NCBI GenBank assembly: GCA_017543595.1
Contig: JAFYFU010000057.1
Coordinates: forward strand, 1 to 45,400
From: Ruminococcus sp.
GTDB taxonomy: Bacteria; Bacillota; Clostridia; Oscillospirales; Ruminococcaceae
Reading direction: 5' to 3'
DNA length: 45,400 bases
In this document: one piece after another, positions 40,062 through 45,400 of the stretch
Numbering within the stretch: position 1 is the stretch's first letter
Layout: every line of letters begins with the position of its first letter
Notes under the pieces: model-generated
Told to the model about the DNA's origin: nothing
The model's input: the letters and a program-made list of their open reading frames with translations, nothing else
The model's database searches: none
Program-made: the position numbers and the translations under genes

Positions 40062-40868
40062 ATGATTGTTGCCGAATCAAATTATTATGAATTTGAAGAA
40101 TATAAAAACATTGTTGAAAAATATGTAAACAACGATGCACGTGAGATTTGTTTTCAAAATAGAGTAATTGTGTGTCTTTTGGAAAAAATATTTATAAATG
40201 AAGAGAACATATGGATTGTAGATGTATCAACTCAATTTAAAAACAAGAAAAGTAAAAATCATACAAGAAATCCTTATGCTGGGGAACAAACTCCTGATTT
40301 GCTTGTTGCAGAAAATTGGGCTTATAAGAATGAAAATAGGAATATAAATTATTATGTTGTAATTGAAGTGAAATCTCCGATTCTTAATAAAAATGTAGTT
40401 AAAGACCTTACAGATATAAAACTGTTAGAAGAATTGACGGATTATATACAACATATAGACAAAGTAATTTTAACAGATTGCCATATGTGGCGTTTTTTCG
40501 AGAAAATAAAGACTATGCCGAAATTAAAACAAAAACTGACTGCACAATTTGAAGAAGTTTCTGTGGAAAAATTTACTCTTACGAATGGCGAAGTGGAAAA
40601 ATTTACTCTTACGAATGGCGAAGATGAAAAACGAATTATTTTGCGTGTAACTAACAAACAGAATAATGAATGGATTATGGAAGAAAAGAAACAATTTATT
40701 TTGCATGATGGTAAAAATTGGATTACGAAAAAGATAAGTTCAGATATTCCATTTGAAATTAAAGGTGCTCCATTGACTGTAACTTTTAGTATAAATGAAC
40801 CAGAGAACTGGAAAGAGTTTCTAGATTACATTAAAGATTTTGTTTTACCACAACAAAAGAATGAGTAA
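40062..40868 (+). CDS. Lone PD-(D/E)XK nuclease-like protein
   Basis: A 268-residue protein I cannot assign to a named family. Residues 78-79 (PD in EQTPDLLV) and 102-104 (EVK in VVIEVKSP), with Glu28 or Glu41 before them, match the PD-(D/E)XK nuclease core found in restriction and repair enzymes. Residues about 165-190 hold a 10-residue tandem repeat, EKFTLTNGE-V/D. The C-terminal 80 residues are a separate beta-rich region. I start at 40062 because AAGGAG lies 8 nt upstream; the frame opens earlier at 39984 but over the promoter. GC is visibly lower and codon choice more A/T-ending than in pckG and nifJ, pointing to transfer. It stands alone between its own promoter and terminator. Nuclease activity is inference. 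Confidence 0.65.
   Translation: MIVAESNYYEFEEYKNIVEKYVNNDAREICFQNRVIVCLLEKIFINEENIWIVDVSTQFKNKKSKNHTRNPYAGEQTPDLLVAENWAYKNENRNINYYVVIEVKSPILNKNVVKDLTDIKLLEELTDYIQHIDKVILTDCHMWRFFEKIKTMPKLKQKLTAQFEEVSVEKFTLTNGEVEKFTLTNGEDEKRIILRVTNKQNNEWIMEEKKQFILHDGKNWITKKISSDIPFEIKGAPLTVTFSINEPENWKEFLDYIKDFVLPQQKNE
40563..40622 (+). repeat. Two-copy 30-bp in-frame tandem repeat
   Basis: Identical 30-nt units at 40563-40592 and 40593-40622 (GTGGAAAAATTTACTCTTAC... and on) encode VEKFTLTNGE twice. Loss or gain of a unit keeps the frame. Confidence 0.9.
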
Positions 40869-40873
40869 TTGAA

Positions 40874-40912
40874 AAAACTCCCCTCTGCTTGTCCGCAGTA
40901 GGGGAGTTTTCT
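40874..40912. terminator. Bidirectional terminator
   Basis: Stem ACTCCCCT (40877-40884) with AGGGGAGT (40900-40907), extended inside by CTGC/GCAG, with T-run on the plus strand and A-run for the minus strand. It separates the nuclease-like gene and nifJ. Confidence 0.85.
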
Positions 40913-40939
40913 TATATCAAAGGTTTGTATTCTTATGAA

Positions 40940-43900
40940 TTAGTCCTGTCCGTAGAGTGTTGTAAGTCTTGTCAGATAATCATATCTGTCCTTAGCATTA
41001 GCAACAGCAGCATCGAAAAGCTTCTCAGCTCTCTCAGGATTTGAACGAGCGAGTGAGTTGTAACGAACTTCACCCATGAGGAAGTTCTTGTATTCCTCAA
41101 CATTGGGAGCTTTGGAATCAAGAGTAAAGGGATTCTTGCCCTCTTCCTTGAGAGTGGGATTGTATCTGTAAAGGTGCCAGTAACCTGCCTCAACAGCTTT
41201 CTTTTCCTCAGCCTGAGCAGTAGCCATACCTGTCTTGATACCGTGGTTGATACAAGGAGCATAGCAGATAACGATTGAAGGACCGTCATAAGCCTCAGCC
41301 TCAGCAAATGCCTTGATACACTGATTCATGTTAGCACCCATAGCAACGTGAGCGACATATACATAGCCGTAGCTCATTGCAATACCTGCGAGGTCTTTCT
41401 TCTTCATAACCTTACCTGCTGCTGCGAACTGAGCAATAGCACCTGTGGGAGTTGACTTGGAAGCCTGACCGCCTGTATTTGAGTAAACCTCTGTATCGAA
41501 TACGAGGATATTAACGTTCTTGCCTGATGCGATTACGTGGTCAAGACCGCCGAAACCGATATCATAAGCCCAGCCGTCACCGCCGAATATCCACTGTGAC
41601 TTCTTGCTGAGGTAATCCTTTTCAGCGAGGATAGCCTTAGCGTCATCACAGCCGCAAGCTTCGAGAACTTCAACGAGCTTATCGGTAGCGATACTGTTTG
41701 CAGCACCGTCATTGTATGTATTGAAGTATTCAGCAATAGCGTCCTTAACTTCCTGCTTTTCAGCCTTAGCTTCAAGAGCCTTAACCTTGTCGGTAACTCT
41801 CTTTCTAAGTGTTTCCTGAGCAAGGAACATACCGTAACCAAATTCTGCGTTGTCCTCAAAGAGTGAGTTGCTCCATGCAGGACCTCTGCCTTTCTTGTTT
41901 ACAGTATAGGGAGTTGAGGGTGCGCTGCCGCCCCAGATTGAAGAACAGCCGGTAGCGTTGGCAATCATCATTCTGTCGCCAAAGAGCTGAGTAACGAGTT
42001 TAGCATAAGGAGTTTCGCCACAGCCTGCACAAGCACCTGAGAATTCGAGGAGGGGCTGTTTGAACTGTGAACCCTTAACTGTTTCAGCCTTAAACTTGTT
42101 AGCAACTTCGGGCTTTTCATCAAGAGTTACACCGTAGTTGAATACTTCCTGCTGGTCCATCTGAGAAGCGATAGGCTCCATAACGAGAGCTTTTTCCTTA
42201 GCGGGACAAACGTTTGCACAAACGCCGCAGCCTGTACAGTCAAGAGTTGAAACTGTCATAACGAATTTGAGGTCGTTGAGAGCGGGTTTGAAGTCAGCAG
42301 ACTTTGTTGCGGCAGGAGCAGCAGCGAGTTCATCGGCTGTCATTGCAACGGGTCTGATTACAGCGTGAGGACATACATATGCACACTGATTACACTGGAT
42401 ACACTTTGAAGCGTCCCATGAAGGAACTTTTACAGCGATACCACGTTTTTCAAATGCAGCACTGCCCTGCGGGAATGTACCGTCAGCCATGTCAACGAAT
42501 GTTGAAACGGGGAGAGTATCACCCTTCTGAGCGTTGCAGGGAATCTGGATATTATTTACATAGTCCTGAAGTTTCTTGTCTGCACATTCAACGTGAGCCA
42601 TGCCCATCTGAGTATCAGCGCAGTTCTTCCAAGCTTCGGGAACGTCAACCTTAACGATGTTCTGGTGACCTGCATCAATAGCGTTCCAGTTCTTTTCAAC
42701 AACGTCCTGACCCTTCTTGCTGTAAGAAGCTTCAGCAGCGGCTTTCATGTATTTGAGAGCGTCCTCGAAAGGAATGATGTTAGCAAGCTTGAAGAATGCA
42801 GACTGGAGAATTGTGTTGATTCTTGTACCCATGCCTGTTTCTTCACCGAGCTTAACGCCGTTGATGATGTAGAAGTTTATATTGTTTTCAGCAATATATC
42901 TCTTAACCTGTCCGGGGAGGTTTGCATCAAGTTCTTCGGGAGTCCAGATTGTGTTGAGGAGGAAAGTACCGCCGGGCTTGATATCGGAAACCAGATCGTA
43001 CTTGTCGATATAGCTCTGGTTGTGACAGGCAACAAAGTCAGCCTTGTTGATGAGATATGTTGACTTGATGGGAGTCTTGCCGAAACGGAGGTGAGAAATT
43101 GTAACACCGCCTGATTTCTTTGAATCGTAAGCGAAATAAGCCTGAGCATAGAGGTCAGTATGGTCGCCTATGATTTTGATTGAGTTCTTGTTTGCACCAA
43201 CAGTACCGTCAGAACCAAGACCCCAGAACTTACAAGCTGTTGTGCCTGCGGGAGCTGAATCGGGGTTAGCTTCGAGAGGAAGTGAGAGGTTTGTAACATC
43301 ATCTTCGATACCGATAGTGAATCTCTTCTTGCTGTCGTTCTTGAATACAGCAACAATCTGAGCAGGAACAGTATCCTTTGAACCAAGACCGTAACGACCT
43401 GTGAATACAGGAATGTCATTGAACTTAGTACCTTTGAGAGCTGCAACAACGTCAAGGTAAAGAGGTTCGCCGAGTGAACCGGGTTCTTTTGTTCTGTCGA
43501 GAACGGAAATTCTCTTTACGCTGTCGGGAATAACTTCAACGAGCTTTTCAGCAACGAAAGGTCTGTAAAGACGAACCTTAACAAGACCGTACTTACCGCC
43601 CTGTGCGTTGAGGTAGTCAATAGTTTCTTCGATAGTTTCATTTACTGAACCCATAGCGATGATGATGTGTTCAGCATCAGCAGCACCGTAGTAGTTAAAG
43701 AGCTTGTAATCTGTACCGATAAGCTCATTTACCTTGTTCATGTAATCTTCAACGATAGCGGGGAGTGCATCATAATACTTGTTGCAAGCCTCACGAGCCT
43801 GGAAGAAGATATCAGGGTTCTGAGCAGAACCACGGAGAACAGGTCTTTCGGGGTGGAGCGCACCGTCTCTGAATCTCTGAGCAGCTTCTTTGTCAAGAAG

Positions 43901-44485
43901 GTCATAGAGAGTAGCATCGTCCCAGGTTTCAATTTTCTGGATTTCGTGAGATGTACGGAAACCGTCAAAGAAGTGGAGGAAAGGAACTCTGCCCTTTATT
44001 GTTGAAAGGTGAGCAACTGCACCGAGGTCCATAACTTCCTGTGCGCTTCCTGAACAGAGCATAGCATAACCTGTCTGACGGCAAGCGTAGATATCTGAGT
44101 GGTCACCGAAGATATTGAGAGCGTGTGAAGAAACGCATCTTGCGGAAACATGGATAACATTGGGGAGAAGTTCACCTGCGATTTTGTACATATTGGGAAT
44201 CATAAGGAGAAGACCCTGTGATGCTGTATATGTAGTTGTGAGCGCACCTGCTGAGAGTGAGCCGTGAACAGTACCTGCTGCGCCTGCTTCGGACTGCATT
44301 TCAGCAACGGTAACAGGCTGACCGAAAAGGTTCTTCTTGTCCTTTGCAGACCAGCTGTCGGTAACTTCAGCCATTACAGATGAAGGGGTGATGGGGTAGA
44401 TGGCAGCAACGTCAGTGAAGGGATATGATACCCAAGCGGCAGCGTTGTTACCGTCCATAGTTTTCATTTTTCTTTTGATAGCCAT
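40940..44485 (-). CDS. nifJ: Pyruvate:ferredoxin (flavodoxin) oxidoreductase
   Basis: A 1181-residue single-chain PFOR that converts pyruvate and CoA to acetyl-CoA, CO2 and reduced ferredoxin. Domains in order: MDGNNAAAWVSYPFTDVAAIYPITPSS (domain I), the gamma-like domain with RTKEPGSLGEPLYLDV, two [4Fe-4S] ferredoxin motifs CIQCNQCAYVCP and CTGCGVCANVCP, and the thiamine-diphosphate domain with CAGCGETPYAKL, GCSSIWGGSAP, GGDGWAYDIGFGGLDHV and NTEVYSNTGGQ-type DTEVYSNTGGQASKS. All key cysteines are present and the length is normal. AGGAGG lies before the ATG. It supplies ferredoxin for NfnAB and hydrogenase. Codon use suggests high expression. Confidence 0.98.
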   Translation of the reverse strand: MAIKRKMKTMDGNNAAAWVSYPFTDVAAIYPITPSSVMAEVTDSWSAKDKKNLFGQPVTVAEMQSEAGAAGTVHGSLSAGALTTTYTASQGLLLMIPNMYKIAGELLPNVIHVSARCVSSHALNIFGDHSDIYACRQTGYAMLCSGSAQEVMDLGAVAHLSTIKGRVPFLHFFDGFRTSHEIQKIETWDDATLYDLLDKEAAQRFRDGALHPERPVLRGSAQNPDIFFQAREACNKYYDALPAIVEDYMNKVNELIGTDYKLFNYYGAADAEHIIIAMGSVNETIEETIDYLNAQGGKYGLVKVRLYRPFVAEKLVEVIPDSVKRISVLDRTKEPGSLGEPLYLDVVAALKGTKFNDIPVFTGRYGLGSKDTVPAQIVAVFKNDSKKRFTIGIEDDVTNLSLPLEANPDSAPAGTTACKFWGLGSDGTVGANKNSIKIIGDHTDLYAQAYFAYDSKKSGGVTISHLRFGKTPIKSTYLINKADFVACHNQSYIDKYDLVSDIKPGGTFLLNTIWTPEELDANLPGQVKRYIAENNINFYIINGVKLGEETGMGTRINTILQSAFFKLANIIPFEDALKYMKAAAEASYSKKGQDVVEKNWNAIDAGHQNIVKVDVPEAWKNCADTQMGMAHVECADKKLQDYVNNIQIPCNAQKGDTLPVSTFVDMADGTFPQGSAAFEKRGIAVKVPSWDASKCIQCNQCAYVCPHAVIRPVAMTADELAAAPAATKSADFKPALNDLKFVMTVSTLDCTGCGVCANVCPAKEKALVMEPIASQMDQQEVFNYGVTLDEKPEVANKFKAETVKGSQFKQPLLEFSGACAGCGETPYAKLVTQLFGDRMMIANATGCSSIWGGSAPSTPYTVNKKGRGPAWSNSLFEDNAEFGYGMFLAQETLRKRVTDKVKALEAKAEKQEVKDAIAEYFNTYNDGAANSIATDKLVEVLEACGCDDAKAILAEKDYLSKKSQWIFGGDGWAYDIGFGGLDHVIASGKNVNILVFDTEVYSNTGGQASKSTPTGAIAQFAAAGKVMKKKDLAGIAMSYGYVYVAHVAMGANMNQCIKAFAEAEAYDGPSIVICYAPCINHGIKTGMATAQAEEKKAVEAGYWHLYRYNPTLKEEGKNPFTLDSKAPNVEEYKNFLMGEVRYNSLARSNPERAEKLFDAAVANAKDRYDYLTRLTTLYGQD

Positions 44486-44565
44486 TGTTTGACCTCCTGT
44501 AAAAAATATCCAAGGGTTATGAGCGGAGTGAGTTCATCACAAAACCGCATATAACTTCATTAAAC

Positions 44566-44594
44566 ATTATATCACACTATAAATAAAAAGTAAA
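44566..44594 (-). promoter_or_regulatory. Promoter of nifJ
   Basis: TTTACT (44589-44594), 17 nt, TATAAT (44566-44571) on the minus strand; the leader is about 75 nt. Confidence 0.65.
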
Positions 44595-44857
44595 CAACTT
44601 TTTTTGATTTTGAAAACTTTAAGTTACAATCAACAAATATGTGCATGATTTTTTGTTGAAACTTCTGAAAAAATATAAGGCTTTCAATATATTTCAGATG
44701 ATTTGATGTAAAAAGCACAGATTTAAGGCTTATAAAGGATATTAAAAGAATAAACGGATTTATAAAAATTCATTGTGCATATTGCAACAAGAGAGAGTGA
44801 TTTATTGTGAAAAATGCCAGAATTTCAGCCGAAATTATAATTTTTTTCAGTTTTCTC
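44595..44857. other. Gene-free AT-rich interval
   Basis: Between the nifJ promoter and the plus-strand promoter at 44858. No frame with a ribosome site. A small hairpin AATTTC/GAAATT with a T-run on the plus strand (about 44821-44848) could stop stray transcription; nothing else is supported. Confidence 0.5.
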
Positions 44858-44886
44858 TTGACGAAACACTGAAAATCAGCTATAAT
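44858..44886 (+). promoter_or_regulatory. Promoter of a small non-coding transcript
   Basis: TTGACG (44858-44863), 17 nt, TATAAT (44881-44886) on the plus strand, with a terminator but no gene within 200 nt. Confidence 0.65.
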
Positions 44887-44892
44887 GAATAC

Positions 44893-45058
44893 AGTGTTAA
44901 ATAATCTTTGGTCAATCGTGATTAAGTCTGTATTTTTATACAGATGATTGCAAGCAATTATTAACACTCGTTTTGTTGTCTCCTTTCTTTTGTTCTACAC
45001 ATATTTATTTTCTAATTTCATTTGCAACACCCCCGACACTTGTCGGGGAATTTTTTTA
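44893..45058 (+). ncRNA. Candidate small RNA of about 165 nt
   Basis: The transcript would begin near 44893 just after its promoter and end at a terminator. Its 5' end AGTGTTAA-A-TAAT (from about 44893) pairs with ATTATTAACACT near 44960, one base bulged, closing a domain that contains the hairpin CTGTAT/ATACAG. A single-stranded U/C-rich stretch with GTCTCCTTTCTTTTG follows, complementary to AAAGGAGA ribosome sites. Then comes a perfect CCCCGAC/GTCGGGG terminator (about 45031-45058). No frame with start and ribosome site is present. The family is unknown; 6S-like folding is not evident. Confidence 0.55.
45029..45058 (+). terminator. Terminator of the candidate small RNA
   Basis: CCCCGAC, ACTT loop, GTCGGGG, AA and seven T on the plus strand. 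The right part overlaps the -35 of the next promoter. Confidence 0.85.
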
Positions 45059-45069
45059 AAATATATAAT
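45040..45069 (+). promoter_or_regulatory. Possible promoter of the phosphopantetheinyl transferase gene
   Basis: TTGTCG (45040-45045), 18 nt, TATAAT (45064-45069). The -35 lies inside the preceding terminator. Confidence 0.4.
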
Positions 45070-45185
45070 TTAAGGGGGTTTGGGGGAAAAGCCGCCTTGC
45101 GCTGAAAGTGAACGTAGCAAAGCGCAGTGAACGAAAGCGCAATATTTCAAAAGCGGCGTTCACCCATTTTAAAATAAGGAGGTTT
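45064..45185 (+). repeat. Dispersed structured element, copy 3
   Basis: Same layout as the copies at 18817 and 21806, here on the plus strand. Outer arms GCCGC (45091-45095) and GCGGC (45153-45157), inner arms TTGCGCT (45097-45103) and AGCGCAA (45136-45142), loop with AGTGAACG twice, and an ending AAAATAAGGAGG. A 23-nt near-direct repeat (CAAAAGCGGCGTTCACCCAT, then CAAAAGCGGTGTTCCCCCAT) spaces the ribosome site from the next start. Confidence 0.75.
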
Positions 45186-45231
45186 GGGGAAACAGGATTC
45201 AAAAGCGGTGTTCCCCCATTTCAGATACATT

Positions 45232-45400
45232 ATGCTTATAATTTCAATAAAAGATATTGCCAAAAAAGAACAGCATACCCACGCACATAAACTGCTCAGG
45301 GAATGTCTTAAAAAATATAATATTAACTACAATGAAGAAACCAAAATACATAAAACAGAAATGGGAAAGCCCTCACTTGCGGACTATCCCGAAATAAAAT
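45232..45400 (+). CDS. 4'-phosphopantetheinyl transferase (Sfp type), N-terminal part
   Basis: The first 56 codons of a protein that runs off the window. The motif HKTEMGKPSLADYPEIK is the Sfp/AcpS-superfamily signature before the usual HFNISHS segment, which would lie just beyond the edge. A preceding HAHKLLRECLKKYNI also fits. These enzymes load phosphopantetheine on acyl-carrier or peptide-carrier proteins. The start at 45232 has no ribosome site close by; the AAGGAGG of the structured element lies about 48 nt upstream. A GTG at 45208 is an alternative start. The N-terminus is short for a full Sfp. Confidence 0.7.
   Translation, partial: MLIISIKDIAKKEQHTHAHKLLRECLKKYNINYNEETKIHKTEMGKPSLADYPEIK

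Noticed and set aside
44813-44880. A 21-codon frame starting GTGAAAAATGCC
   Set aside because: Weak ribosome site, runs through a hairpin and into a promoter; likely chance.

Overview
The window looks like chromosome from a cellulosome-building Ruminococcus, most likely Ruminococcus flavefaciens or a close relative. This rests on three dockerin proteins (one a single-cohesin ScaC-type adaptor scaffoldin that sits just upstream of another secreted-protein start), on GTP-type PEP carboxykinase plus pyruvate:ferredoxin oxidoreductase and NfnAB (strict-anaerobe metabolism), and on moderately AT-rich DNA with Firmicutes-type promoters, strong Shine-Dalgarno sites and T-tailed hairpins. Names come from family motifs read by eye; no database search was made. 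No tRNA, rRNA, CRISPR array, insertion sequence or prophage was found.

Layout. 1-1.2 kb: start of a sca-type cluster on the minus strand (partial downstream gene, scaC, and a long structured leader behind a good promoter). 1.3-4.4 kb: CapA-like lipoprotein, dusB and gtrA. 4.5-7.3 kb: a large dockerin-bearing pectate lyase. 7.4-9.5 kb: small membrane protein, SpoIVB-like peptidase, HPr. 9.9-11.2 kb: rimM-trmD. 11.3-13.7 kb: a glutaredoxin-like gene without a normal start codon, a lipoprotein, and a membrane XRE regulator. 13.8-22.8 kb: a long minus-strand series: alpha/beta hydrolase, membrane MurF-like ligase, Ddl, hexapeptide acetyltransferase, dockerin-CAP protein, LysR regulator, small membrane protein, then nfnA-nfnB from its own promoter. 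22.9-26.5 kb: a two-gene surface operon (fibro-slime/Cna-B-like giant plus a TasA/camelysin-like small protein). 26.5-30.8 kb: zinc-ribbon membrane protein, YfhO, NUDIX. 30.9-34.7 kb: a wall-anchored (SPKTG) protein, then a repeat-rich zinc-ribbon protein with mscL. 35-36.7 kb: VanY-type carboxypeptidase and a small sigma-region-4 gene pair under LexA-like boxes. 37-44.5 kb: cytidylate-kinase-like protein, pckG, a lone AT-rich PD-(D/E)XK gene, nifJ. 44.5-45.4 kb: a probable small RNA, a third copy of a structured repeat, and the start of an Sfp-type phosphopantetheinyl transferase.

How it works together. Plant-wall attack (ScaC adaptor, pectate lyase), cell-surface building (D-Ala-D-Ala ligase, MurF-like ligase, VanY peptidase, YfhO/GtrA glycan functions, wall-anchored and fibre-like proteins) and anaerobic carbon and redox flow (PEPCK towards succinate, PFOR towards acetyl-CoA, NfnAB coupling ferredoxin, NADH and NADPH) are side by side.

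The less expected signals are: a dispersed intergenic hairpin element in three copies whose arms co-vary and which ends in the Shine-Dalgarno of the next gene; a structured leader of about 220 nt before scaC; three LexA-like boxes about 31-33 bp apart around the promoter of the sigma-like pair; two candidate small RNAs carrying anti-Shine-Dalgarno tracts; a glutaredoxin gene with ACG where ATG is expected; and a probably acquired lone nuclease-like gene with a 30-bp in-frame tandem repeat.
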